Shown here one piece after another: positions 53,366 to 61,263 of a stretch of 64,000 nt of DNA. The notes beneath the pieces are model-generated. The model saw only the letters and a program-made list of their open reading frames with translations. It searched no databases and was not told the DNA's origin. This stretch comes from Fibrella aestuarina BUZ 2 (GTDB taxonomy: Bacteria > Bacteroidota > Bacteroidia > Cytophagales > Spirosomataceae). The DNA lies in assembly GCF_000331105.1 (NCBI RefSeq), contig NC_020054.1, positions 6,461,815 through 6,525,814 of the forward strand. Reading direction: 5' to 3'. Every line of letters begins with the position of its first letter. Position 1 is the first letter of the stretch. The translations under genes were made by a program, and so were the position numbers.

Positions 53366-54652
53366 TCACAGATCATCCCACTCGATGTCGTGTAGGTCTT
53401 TGATGGAGCCGAAGCCAATGAGGTCTTTTAGGCCCTCGCCTTCCCGTAGTTCGGTAGCCCGAATCAGGTGTTTGCCGCCCAGCCGCTCGTTGATGGCGTA
53501 GAGCGTTTGCCGCAGTTTGTCTTTGCGGCTGTGATCTTCAAATAACGTATACTGGACGTCGTTCGCGGCGACAAAATCGCTCACGCCCACGCCAATCTGC
53601 CGTACGTCGCCGTTCAGCAGCGGGCCACGGCGGTGCTGCTGCGCGTACCTGACCATTCGTTGGCAAATCGTCTGAAACAACTCAATGCCGTCCTGCATCG
53701 GTACGCTGAACGCCAGTTCGTCTTCATAGCGCTGATCGTTCCAGTAACGTACCCAGGCCTGCAGCCGTTGGCAAAACAGGTGCCGGTGCACCATGCGGCG
53801 TTCGAGCGTCAGGCATAGGGTCCGCAGGATCATCTCCAGCACCTCGACCGACTGCCGTTGCTCGGCCGACACCGACCGAATGGCCTGCATGTTTTTGTAA
53901 GCCTGCGTCGCCAGATCGACCTCACCCCCAAAGTTGAGCCGCAAGTGCCAGTGCCAGCCAATGATACTTTGGCAAACGACCTTGAGCCGGTCGGGTGAGG
54001 CGTAGCGCAGGTCGAGCGGCGTTTGAATTCCGCCTTTCCGGAGCCGGGTTGCCATGCGCTCGCCAATACCGGGCAGGTCGGTGAGGGTTAGCCGCGCCAG
54101 TACCGCATCGATGTTGTCGGGTGAAATAGTGGTCAGGCCATCGGGCTTTTGCTGATTGGAAGCCAGTTTTGCCAGAAATACGTTGGGCGCAATGCCGATG
54201 GAGCATTGGAGGTAGTCGCCCACGTCGGTGCGGATCGCCGCTTTGATGCGCCGGGCTACCTCGTCCATGCTTTTGTAGGTTAGTTGATGGCGGGTCAGGT
54301 CCACCACCGCCTCGTCGATGCTTTTGGGCAGCACATCCGCCGAGAATCGCTTCAGCACGTCGATGATTCGGATGTGGTACTGCCGGTAGCGGTCCGGGCT
54401 GGTTTCAATCGCAATCAGGTCGGGGCAGCGTTGCCGGGCGTCGTCGAGGCGCATGCCCGTTCGTACACCTCGTTTTTTGGCCTCGATCGACGGCGCAATG
54501 ACGCAGCCGCGCGGGCCCGTATACACACAAACCGCCACCGGCTTATGGCGCAACCGGGGGTCGTCCTGCTGTTCACAACTGGCAAAAAAACTGTTCATAT
54601 CCACAAACAGGACAGTTGGTTTTGTATGAGGGCGCAGGTGGTTTGCGTTCAT
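53366..54652 (-). CDS. Y-family DNA polymerase (DinB/UmuC type)
   Basis: Translesion polymerase of 428 residues. Catalytic acids: Asp18 in VLFVDMNSFFASCE and Asp113-Glu114 in SIDEAVVDL. The helix-hairpin-helix LTDLPGIGERMATRLRKGG and the little-finger region (SVSAEQRQSVEVLEMILRTL) follow. The tail NDVQYTLFEDHSRKDKLRQT is the UmuC-type C-terminus. It is divergent from an S24-family gene, an arrangement like umuC with umuD or a cognate repressor. Expression under DNA damage is inferred. Confidence 0.93.
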   Translation of the reverse strand: MNANHLRPHTKPTVLFVDMNSFFASCEQQDDPRLRHKPVAVCVYTGPRGCVIAPSIEAKKRGVRTGMRLDDARQRCPDLIAIETSPDRYRQYHIRIIDVLKRFSADVLPKSIDEAVVDLTRHQLTYKSMDEVARRIKAAIRTDVGDYLQCSIGIAPNVFLAKLASNQQKPDGLTTISPDNIDAVLARLTLTDLPGIGERMATRLRKGGIQTPLDLRYASPDRLKVVCQSIIGWHWHLRLNFGGEVDLATQAYKNMQAIRSVSAEQRQSVEVLEMILRTLCLTLERRMVHRHLFCQRLQAWVRYWNDQRYEDELAFSVPMQDGIELFQTICQRMVRYAQQHRRGPLLNGDVRQIGVGVSDFVAANDVQYTLFEDHSRKDKLRQTLYAINERLGGKHLIRATELREGEGLKDLIGFGSIKDLHDIEWDDL

Positions 54653-54731
54653 GTATTATTCGCTACAAAGACATGAAATATGCTTTCCTTTTGATAGTAA
54701 TTTGTCGTAAACTTGCATTGAACGGGTGCAA

Positions 54732-54751
54732 TATATTTCAATCAAAATATA
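54732..54751. promoter_or_regulatory. Inverted repeat between polymerase and S24 genes
   Basis: TATATTT and AAATATA flank 6 bases in an AT-rich 123-base divergent intergenic region. It is a plausible operator for the S24-type regulator, 25 bases before that gene. Confidence 0.45.
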
Positions 54752-54775
54752 CTATCCAATTTTTATAACATAAAA

Positions 54776-55492
54776 ATGGAAGAGTGTGCAGTAAACATCG
54801 AGGCAGTGGAAACGATTCAGGATCGGCTGAAGCAGGTATTTGACGCATTGGGCATGACCATCTATCAGATATCGAAGGACTTAGGTGAAAACCCGTCGAA
54901 GTTCTATAATATCCTGAGTGGCCGGGCCAAACCGTCGTACGACACCATCATGAGCCTGTTGGCCTGCTACCCGCAGATCCGGGCCGATTACTTGCTGCGG
55001 GGTCTTCTGCCCGTGCTGGGCGAAAGCGAACAGGAAGGCAACAGCCGCTTCACGGTGGCCGACGAAAACCTGGTCGAAGTGCCGTTCGTGCCCATTAAAT
55101 TCTACGCCAGCTTTGTGGAGACCTACACGGAGGGCTTCCGCAAAATGGACATGGATACCTACCGGGTCCGTAGCTCGTCGATTCGGTCGAGCCGGCCGGT
55201 GGTGGTGATCGAAATTTCAGGGAATAGTATGACGCCCCAGTTAAGCAACGGGGCGAAAGTCCTGGCGGAGCAGGTCGACCAAAGCAACTGGGAATACCAG
55301 TCGGGCGGCATTTTTGCGGTCATGTACCGCGACTTTTTCGTGGTCAAACGAATCCGCGACAACGAACTGATGACGAAGAAATACCTGACACTCCACTCCG
55401 ACAATCCGCTGGGCGGTAGTGTCACGGTGAGCCACAAAGACCTGCGCGGTATGTGGAAAATCGTCAGCATCGTCGATTCGCCGGTGGAATAG
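54776..55492 (+). CDS. LexA/CI-like S24 regulator with XRE-type HTH
   Basis: A 238-residue protein. Residues about 15-78 form an HTH (FDALGMTIYQISKDLGENPS, KFYNILSGRAKPS). The C-terminal half is an S24 peptidase fold: catalytic Ser151 in ISGNSMTP and Lys191 in FFVVKRIRD. No obvious Ala-Gly self-cleavage site precedes the domain, so it may not be cleaved in the LexA manner. It is probably the repressor of the divergent Y-family polymerase and of itself. The stop codon is part of a long inverted repeat. Confidence 0.9.
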   Translation: MEECAVNIEAVETIQDRLKQVFDALGMTIYQISKDLGENPSKFYNILSGRAKPSYDTIMSLLACYPQIRADYLLRGLLPVLGESEQEGNSRFTVADENLVEVPFVPIKFYASFVETYTEGFRKMDMDTYRVRSSSIRSSRPVVVIEISGNSMTPQLSNGAKVLAEQVDQSNWEYQSGGIFAVMYRDFFVVKRIRDNELMTKKYLTLHSDNPLGGSVTVSHKDLRGMWKIVSIVDSPVE

Positions 55493-55623
55493 CGAAGTCT
55501 GGGAAATCGGATAAAGCAGAAGTCCGTAGGATTGACAGTCGTTCAGTGGTGCTCAGACATCACACACTAAAACGACTCTCAACCCTACGGACTTCTGCTT
55601 TATCCGAGTTGCCAGACTTCGCT
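55491..55623. repeat. Very long inverted repeat (53-base arms)
   Basis: Arms 55491-55543 and 55571-55623 pair over 53 bases with about five mismatches (AGCGAAGTCTGG at the outer end, GGATAAAGCAGAAGTCCGTA inside), leaving a 27-base loop. It fills the gap between the convergent S24 gene and a hypothetical gene and takes in the last two bases of the S24 stop. Confidence 0.9.
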
Positions 55624-55625
55624 GT

Positions 55626-56300
55626 TTACAACAGCCCCTTCGCAAAGTTCAGCACACCGCCAAGTTGCTGCTTAACGGCCGGTTCGGCCGCAGCCCCACC
55701 CACACCCGACAACTTGCCGACGCCCGCGAGCGCATTGCTGATGAGCGAGTTGCCCGTGGTGGCTGCAGAACCACCGCCAATGGCAGGCAGGGCTCCTTTC
55801 ATCAGATTGAGGCCACCCGTCAGCGCGCCTACCGAACCAAGCAGGCCACCACCGCCACCCAGCAAACTACTGATCTGGTTGGCACCAAGCGCCATTTTCA
55901 CCAGCGACACGGCTTTGCTCAGCACGTTTCCCCCAACCAGCCCGCTGCTCACGCCCGGAATCAGTTTCTTCAAATTACCGGCCTGACTCATTAGCTTGTC
56001 TTTAAAATCGCCTTTGCTGGTAGCAGCCTGTGCTTCGGCGGCGGCTACGCCAGCGTTGAGCGCGCTCACCGTAGCCGCTTTGTCGCCCTTGTTTCTGGCC
56101 GCCAAAGCGGCATCCAGTTTGGCAGCAGCGGTATCGGCCGGTGATTGCGCCATTGCCGCCGTATCGGCCGTCATCGGGGTGGGCGAAGCCATCGTAGTGG
56201 GTGCTTTGGGCAACCCTGCTGGTAGTTGGGCCAATGCAAGCGTGCTCCCCAACAGCGTAGCCAGCGCGGGCAGCAAGCCCCTGAATGCAGTATGTAGCAT
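55626..56300 (-). CDS. Hypothetical secreted Ala/Gly-rich protein
   Basis: About 224 residues from the ATG at 56300, with a signal peptide ending STLALAQ. The composition is low-complexity, rich in Ala, Gly, Leu and Ser, with a putatively helical middle (DTAAAKLDAALAARNKGDKA) and glycine-rich loops (SSLLGGGGGLLGSVGALTGG) that could form hydrophobic helices. I do not recognise a confident family; a distant relation to DUF2780-type proteins is possible. Codon pattern and clean start support it as real. It is convergent with the S24 gene. Confidence 0.6.
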   Translation of the reverse strand: MLHTAFRGLLPALATLLGSTLALAQLPAGLPKAPTTMASPTPMTADTAAMAQSPADTAAAKLDAALAARNKGDKAATVSALNAGVAAAEAQAATSKGDFKDKLMSQAGNLKKLIPGVSSGLVGGNVLSKAVSLVKMALGANQISSLLGGGGGLLGSVGALTGGLNLMKGALPAIGGGSAATTGNSLISNALAGVGKLSGVGGAAAEPAVKQQLGGVLNFAKGLL

Positions 56301-56405
56301 GATAAATTTGGTTGTCAAGTTGATCTGCGCCTCTAATCATCCGGTATCTTCGGCGACCTTAGCAGGGCTAAGACGATGAATTAACCTGTTTGTAACGATA
56401 ATTCA

Positions 56406-57536
56406 ATGCGACACCCTTTTCTTTACCTTGCCCTCTTCGTAAGTGGCATGATCACCGCCCCACTCCAGGCCCAACCGACGCCCGAGCGGCTCTATGTGGG
56501 TACGTATTCAACACGGGGCAGCGAGGGGATTTACACGTTTGCCTTCGACCGCACCGCGGGTACGCTGACGCAAATCGGCTCGACCAAAAACGACAAAAGC
56601 CCGTCGTTCTTGGCTCTCCACCCATCCAAGCGGTATCTCTACTCCGTCAACGAATCGAGCGACGGCCCCAACGGCGTCAACGCCTACGCGATCGACGCTA
56701 AAACCGGCGCACTCACGCTGCTGAACCAGGGATCGTCGGAAGGCAGCGGCCCCTGCCATGTCAGCCTCGACAAGACCGGACGGCTTGCCTTTATCTCGGC
56801 CTATGGTGGCGGTACGTTCGCAGCCTTGCCCGTTGGGGCGGATGGCAGAGTAGGAGCGCCTTCGTTCAAGATGAAATACGAAGGGGGTAACCCGGCCAAT
56901 CCCCGCCAAAACGGGGTCCATATTCACTCGGCGACGGTTTCGCCCGACAACCGCTTTGTGTACGTAGCCGATCTGGGCTCCGACCGGATCTACACCTACG
57001 CCATCGACGCCACTAAGCAGCGCGTTTCGCCCGCTGCTACACCCTACACGACGGTGAAAGGCGGCTCGGGCCCGCGCCACATGGTCATTCATCCCAATGG
57101 CCGGTTTACCTATCTGGTTGAAGAACTCACCTCGTCGACGGCCGCTTTCAGCCGCGATGCCAAAACGGGCGCCCTGACGCTTCTGCAAGACAACGTACCT
57201 ACGCTCCCGGCCGATTTCAGCGCCCAGAACACCTCGGCCGATATTCACATGGACCCGTCGGGCAAGTTTGTGTACCAGTCGAACCGCGGCCTGAACGCGC
57301 TCTCGATGCTGACCGTGGGCGCCGATGGTAAACTGACAATGGCAGGCACGACACCAACCGATGGCAAAGCCCCACGGAACTTCTGGGTCGACCCGCGCGG
57401 GCAGTTTGTGATCGTCGCCAATCAGGAAACGGACAACCTTGTGGTGTTCCGCCGCGACACCAAAACGGGTAAGCTCACCCCCACCGGCCACAGCGTGAAA
57501 GTACCCGCGCCGGTCTGCGTTATTTCTGGCAATTAA
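56406..57536 (+). CDS. Lactonase family protein (6-phosphogluconolactonase-type seven-bladed propeller), exported
   Basis: A 376-residue protein with a signal peptide (LYLALFVSGMITAPLQAQ). The YbhE/Pgl-type propeller starts RLYVGTYSTRGSEGIYTF and shows repeats such as SPSFLALHPSKRYLYSVNE, GPCHVSLDKTGRLAF and GPRHMVIHPNGRFTYLVEE. Because it is exported, it is more likely a periplasmic sugar-lactone hydrolase than the cytosolic pentose phosphate enzyme. It is followed after 14 bases by a DUF1080 gene, so the two are probably co-transcribed and act on oxidised sugars. Confidence 0.9.
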   Translation: MRHPFLYLALFVSGMITAPLQAQPTPERLYVGTYSTRGSEGIYTFAFDRTAGTLTQIGSTKNDKSPSFLALHPSKRYLYSVNESSDGPNGVNAYAIDAKTGALTLLNQGSSEGSGPCHVSLDKTGRLAFISAYGGGTFAALPVGADGRVGAPSFKMKYEGGNPANPRQNGVHIHSATVSPDNRFVYVADLGSDRIYTYAIDATKQRVSPAATPYTTVKGGSGPRHMVIHPNGRFTYLVEELTSSTAAFSRDAKTGALTLLQDNVPTLPADFSAQNTSADIHMDPSGKFVYQSNRGLNALSMLTVGADGKLTMAGTTPTDGKAPRNFWVDPRGQFVIVANQETDNLVVFRRDTKTGKLTPTGHSVKVPAPVCVISGN

Positions 57537-57550
57537 CCCCCTCCCTATCT

Positions 57551-58147
57551 ATGCAACGGTTTCTGTTTGCTCTCTTCCTGCCCCTTCTGTTTGTGATGGC
57601 GGCCCCCACCAAAAAAATAACGCTCTTCAACGGCAAAGACCTGACGGGCTGGAAAATCTACGGCACCGAGAAATGGTATGTCGATAATGGCGAGTTGATC
57701 TGTGAAAGCGGCCCCGACAAGCAATATGGCTACCTGGCCACCGAGGCGTTCTACAAAAACTTCGACCTGTCGGTGCAGTTCAAGCAGGAAGCCAACGGCA
57801 ATAGTGGCGTGTTTTTCCGCTCGACCATCGACGGCACAAGAATCAGTGGCTGGCAGGTTGAAGTCGCGCCCAAAGACCACGATACGGGCGGTATTTACGA
57901 ATCATACGGACGGGGTTGGCTCGAACAGATACCCGCCGAAAAAGAGACGATTCTGAAGCCGGGCGAGTGGAACACGCTTCGTATCCGCGTGGAAGGCGAC
58001 CACGTGCAAACGTACCTGAACGGCAAGCCGATGGTCGATATGCGCGACGCAAAAATCGGCGCCGCAAATGGCTCCATCGCTCTACAGATTCACGACGGCG
58101 GCGGCATCAAAGTCCGCTGGCGCAAGCTGATCCTGAAGGAGTTGTGA
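57551..58147 (+). CDS. DUF1080 (3-keto-disaccharide hydrolase) family protein
   Basis: A 198-residue exported protein (signal peptide MQRFLFALFLPLLFVMA) with a concanavalin-like jelly-roll. Family marks: ITLFNGKDLTGWKIYGTEKW, FYKNFDLSVQFKQEANGNSG, VFFRST, GWQVEVAPKDHDTGGIYESY, LKPGEWNTLRIRVEGDHVQT and the terminal GSIALQIHDGGGIKVRWR. Members cleave 3-keto-glycosides made by periplasmic dehydrogenases. The upstream lactonase fits such an oxidative sugar route; no matching Gfo/Idh dehydrogenase is in the window. Confidence 0.93.
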   Translation: MQRFLFALFLPLLFVMAAPTKKITLFNGKDLTGWKIYGTEKWYVDNGELICESGPDKQYGYLATEAFYKNFDLSVQFKQEANGNSGVFFRSTIDGTRISGWQVEVAPKDHDTGGIYESYGRGWLEQIPAEKETILKPGEWNTLRIRVEGDHVQTYLNGKPMVDMRDAKIGAANGSIALQIHDGGGIKVRWRKLILKEL

Positions 58148-58252
58148 GAATGTATAATGAATAGTGCACAATGTATAACGGGCTGACGCGAGAAATTGAT
58201 CTGGCGCCAGCCCATTGTACATTGTACATTGTACATTATTCATTACACATTC
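58148..58252. repeat. Inverted repeat with an embedded 7-bp tandem repeat
   Basis: A long AT-rich stem joins 58148-58185 with 58208-58252 (GAATGTATAATGAATA and complement with small changes). The right arm holds three exact tandem copies of CATTGTA (58213-58233), so it is longer. It lies between convergent genes and may terminate both. Confidence 0.75.
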
Positions 58253-58259
58253 CGTATGC

Positions 58260-59384
58260 CTACTTCAACTCGATATACGACATCGTGTGCACGTCGTCGG
58301 CTTTGCTGTTGACGAACTTCTTCTCGGGCTTGTCGTAATCGCTGATATAGAGCCGCTTACCTTTCAACAGCACTTCAGCAGGTTGGTCGAGCCGACCATA
58401 TTGCCCGTCGGTATCGCCGTTCTGCGCCAGCGTACTCACGGTGCCATCGGCCAGATTCACCGTCATGATGGCATTCATGCGGGAGTTGCAGAGGTACATT
58501 GTATTGGTCGCCCGATCCACAATCAGGCCATCTACGCAGGCAATTGGCTGACTGACACTAAGCACCTGTTTTGAGGCAAAACTGCCATCTGGTTTGAGCG
58601 CCACTTTGTAGAGCGTACCGTCGCCAAACGAGCCGGTGTACAAATTTCCCTGACTGTCGTAGTCCAGCCCATCAGCGCCATTATCGAGGCCCGTTTCGTT
58701 TACGGTGGTCGTAAACGTAGTCAGCACATGCGGGTCCATCGTTTTAGGTTTCAGCACGATAGGCGCGTTAGTTGTCGCCTTGTTCAACTCGGCCATCGTG
58801 AACCGGAAAATGGCGCTTCCTTTGTCATCTTTGTCGGTATCCCACTGGCTGTCGGTCACGTAGAGGTTGTTGCCTTTCCAGAGCACGGCATTCGACAAAC
58901 CAAAGCCCGTCACCAACTGATCGACGCCCAACACCTTACCGCCTTTCATGCGAATGCGCATCAACCGCGATTTGTTATTTTTATCGTTTTCATATTGGTT
59001 ATCAGCGTAGTACAGGTTACCATCTGGTCCAAAGGCCAGATCCATCGGGCAGGCGTGCTTTGTCTCGGGGTGGGCGGGCAGATCGCTGACGAACTGCACC
59101 GAATCACCGACGATTTTCAGCAAAACGCCGGGGTAATCGTTGTTGGCCAGATTAGGCATCGACAGGTAGACCGTGCCATCAGGGCCCAGCGCCAGGCCGT
59201 CGGGTGTGTTGTATTTTTCGGGCAGTGTAGCCAGCAGCACCGGATTACCAATGGTGGGCACAGAATCGGCGGCCATTGCCGTAGCAGTAGAGTCGGCAAT
59301 TTCGGTTGAAGTCTCCTTTTTCTGCTGCTGACAGCGCGCCAGAAAGCCGATGATAATCAGCGTAAGAAGTACGTAACGGGTCAT
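58260..59384 (-). CDS. SMP-30/NHL-type beta-propeller lipoprotein
   Basis: A 374-residue envelope lipoprotein (IGFLARC with Cys18). After a low-complexity linker a six-bladed propeller follows, with blade motifs TPDGLALGPDGTVYLSMPN, CPMDLAFGPDGNLYYADNQ, NAVLWKGNNLYVTDSQ, GADGLDYDSQGNLYTGSFGD and CVDGLIVDRATNTMYLCNSR. It resembles SMP-30/gluconolactonase and NHL repeats, with Asp/Glu/Asn at metal-like positions. It may hydrolyse a lactone or only bind a ligand. It is convergent with the DUF1080 gene and has no operon partner. Confidence 0.8.
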   Translation of the reverse strand: MTRYVLLTLIIIGFLARCQQQKKETSTEIADSTATAMAADSVPTIGNPVLLATLPEKYNTPDGLALGPDGTVYLSMPNLANNDYPGVLLKIVGDSVQFVSDLPAHPETKHACPMDLAFGPDGNLYYADNQYENDKNNKSRLMRIRMKGGKVLGVDQLVTGFGLSNAVLWKGNNLYVTDSQWDTDKDDKGSAIFRFTMAELNKATTNAPIVLKPKTMDPHVLTTFTTTVNETGLDNGADGLDYDSQGNLYTGSFGDGTLYKVALKPDGSFASKQVLSVSQPIACVDGLIVDRATNTMYLCNSRMNAIMTVNLADGTVSTLAQNGDTDGQYGRLDQPAEVLLKGKRLYISDYDKPEKKFVNSKADDVHTMSYIELK

Positions 59385-59446
59385 ATAACGTTAAGTGTTA
59401 AACAGGAAGTAAACAGCCTGCCCAACACTTTGTTACACTTCGTTAC

Positions 59447-59932
59447 CTAACGGGTAGCCAGCAACTCGTTGAGGTTGAGGGGCCGCGTGTACATCTCGAT
59501 GCTGCCGTCGGGCCGCAGGGGCCATTCGTCGCGGGGGCGATCCCAATACAGCTCAACGCCGTTCTGGTCGGGGTCATTCAGGTAAATCGCCTCCGATACG
59601 CCGTGGTCCGAGGCGCCAGTGAGCGGGTAGCCCGCGTCGAGCAGGCGTTGCAGCGCTACGGCCAGATCGCGGCGAGTCGGGTACAGAATGGCCGTGTGAA
59701 ACAGCCCGGCGGCACGCACCGGCGCAGGCGGGGCATCTTTGCTGTACCAGGTGTTGAGACCGATGTGGTGGTGGTAACCACCTGCCGAGATAAACGCTGC
59801 CTGATCGCCGTACATGGTGATTAGTTCAAAGCCGAGCAGGTCGCAGTAGAAAGCCATTGCCCGTTTCAGGTCGGCTACTTTCAAATGAACATGCCCAATG
59901 CGGGTCTGGGCGGGTAGTGAGTAAGGTGCCAT
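59447..59932 (-). CDS. VOC family dioxygenase-like protein (CatE-type)
   Basis: A 161-residue protein from the ATG at 59932; the longer frame to 60034 lacks family similarity and overlaps the divergent dnaJ gene. Typical glyoxalase/catechol dioxygenase parts: [50 protein letters not shown] with a His, [20 protein letters not shown] and [19 protein letters not shown] with the metal Glu. Metal-ligand His and Glu are kept, so activity is likely, substrate unknown. It starts 91 bases from the divergent dnaJ ATG. Confidence 0.9.
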   Translation of the reverse strand: MAPYSLPAQTRIGHVHLKVADLKRAMAFYCDLLGFELITMYGDQAAFISAGGYHHHIGLNTWYSKDAPPAPVRAAGLFHTAILYPTRRDLAVALQRLLDAGYPLTGASDHGVSEAIYLNDPDQNGVELYWDRPRDEWPLRPDGSIEMYTRPLNLNELLATR

Positions 59933-60023
59933 ACGATGCCGTAACCTTCGCCGGGCAATTTGCGTTCTTGGGGTAGCTGACCGGCGGCGATTGACCACGC
60001 AGCAAACTAATCCGTTCCTCACT

Positions 60024-60953
60024 ATGGACTTCATTGATTATTATAAGATTCTGGGCATACCGAAAACAGCCTCTGAGGATGAGATCAAGAAGGCCTACCG
60101 GAAATTGGCCCGGAAAATGCATCCCGACCTCAACCCCAACGACCCGGAGGCCAATAAGAAGTTTCAGCAACTGAACGAAGCCAACGAGGTACTCAGCGAC
60201 CCCGACAAGCGCAAGAAGTACGATCAGTACGGCAAAGACTGGCAACATGCCGAACAGTTTGAGCAGGCGCGGGAATCCGCGCGGCAGCAGCAACGTACCC
60301 AGAACCCGTATGGCGGTGCTCAGTATGGCGGAGGCGACGGCGGCTATTCGTTCTCGGGCGATTTTGACGGCAGTAACTTCTCCGACTTTTTCGCCTCGAT
60401 GTTTGGCTCTGAAGCGGGCAGCGGTTTCGGTCGGCGCGAAGCGCGCTTTCGGGGTCAGGACTACGAAGCTGAACTCCGCCTCAGCCTGCGCGATGCCTAC
60501 ACGACCCACAAACAATCGCTGACCGTCAACGGCAAAACCATCGGCATCACCGTCTACGCGGGGGTCGAAAACGGTCAGAAGATCAAACTGACGGGCTATG
60601 GCGCACCCGGCGTCAACGGCGGGCCCAACGGTGACCTGTACCTCACCTTCCTGATCGACGATGATCCGCGCTACAAACGGCAGGGCAACGACCTGTACGT
60701 GACCGAGGAAATCGACCTGCTGACGGCGCTGCTGGGCGGCGAAAAAGTGGTCGATACGCTGTCGGGGCAGGTGAAAGTACCCGTCAAAGCCGAAACCCAG
60801 CCCGGCACCAAAATCCGGCTGCGGGGCAAAGGATTCCCGGTCTACCGGCAGGAAAACACCTTCGGCGACTTGTATGTGCAATGGCAGGTGAAACTCCCTA
60901 CCAACCTGACCGACGACCAGAAAGACCAACTCCGCGCAGCCCTTACCCGTTAA
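60024..60953 (+). CDS. cbpA: J-domain chaperone of the CbpA type
   Basis: Hsp40 co-chaperone of 309 residues that stimulates DnaK. The ATG at 60024 follows an upstream in-frame start that lacks similarity. The J domain covers about 5-70 with the HPD motif in [11 protein letters not shown] Gly/Phe-rich linker ([20 protein letters not shown]) leads to two C-terminal substrate domains, and the zinc-finger of true DnaJ is absent, hence CbpA type. It is followed after 11 bases by cbpM, its known modulator, forming a two-gene operon. Confidence 0.95.
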   Translation: MDFIDYYKILGIPKTASEDEIKKAYRKLARKMHPDLNPNDPEANKKFQQLNEANEVLSDPDKRKKYDQYGKDWQHAEQFEQARESARQQQRTQNPYGGAQYGGGDGGYSFSGDFDGSNFSDFFASMFGSEAGSGFGRREARFRGQDYEAELRLSLRDAYTTHKQSLTVNGKTIGITVYAGVENGQKIKLTGYGAPGVNGGPNGDLYLTFLIDDDPRYKRQGNDLYVTEEIDLLTALLGGEKVVDTLSGQVKVPVKAETQPGTKIRLRGKGFPVYRQENTFGDLYVQWQVKLPTNLTDDQKDQLRAALTR

Positions 60954-60964
60954 CCGATCGTCTC

Positions 60965-61255
60965 ATGTTTGCAAACGACCTGATTCCGGCCACCGATTTC
61001 TGCGTGTACCACCACGTCGAAATCACCTTTATTCATACCCTGGCTCAACACGGGCTGATTAACGTCGTGACGGTTGAGCAGACCGATTACGTGCAGCCCG
61101 ACCAGCTCACCCGCCTTGAAAAGCTCGTCAGGCTGCATCAAGAGTTGGCCATCCACCCCGACGACCTCGACATTGTCGATAACCTGCTCGATCAGGTCGA
61201 GACCCTTCAGCGGCAGGTAACTACCCTTCAAAACCAGTTGCGGTTTTATCAGTAG
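60965..61255 (+). CDS. cbpM: Chaperone modulator CbpM
   Basis: A 96-residue protein of the MerR-like CbpM family that inhibits CbpA by binding its J domain. The ATG at 60965 lies inside a longer frame that begins within the dnaJ gene. The sequence fits: FCVYHHVEITFIHTLAQHGL, then LTRLEKLVRLHQELAIHPDD and a C-terminal coiled coil (LDQVETLQRQVTTLQNQLRF). The DNA-binding part of MerR is not retained. The stop is close to the convergent molybdopterin gene. Confidence 0.92.
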   Translation: MFANDLIPATDFCVYHHVEITFIHTLAQHGLINVVTVEQTDYVQPDQLTRLEKLVRLHQELAIHPDDLDIVDNLLDQVETLQRQVTTLQNQLRFYQ

Positions 61256-61263
61256 GGCTTAGG

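Noticed and set aside
58213..58233. CRISPR-like short tandem repeat
   Set aside because: The unit is only 7 bases with no spacers and no cas genes; it is a slippage repeat in a hairpin.
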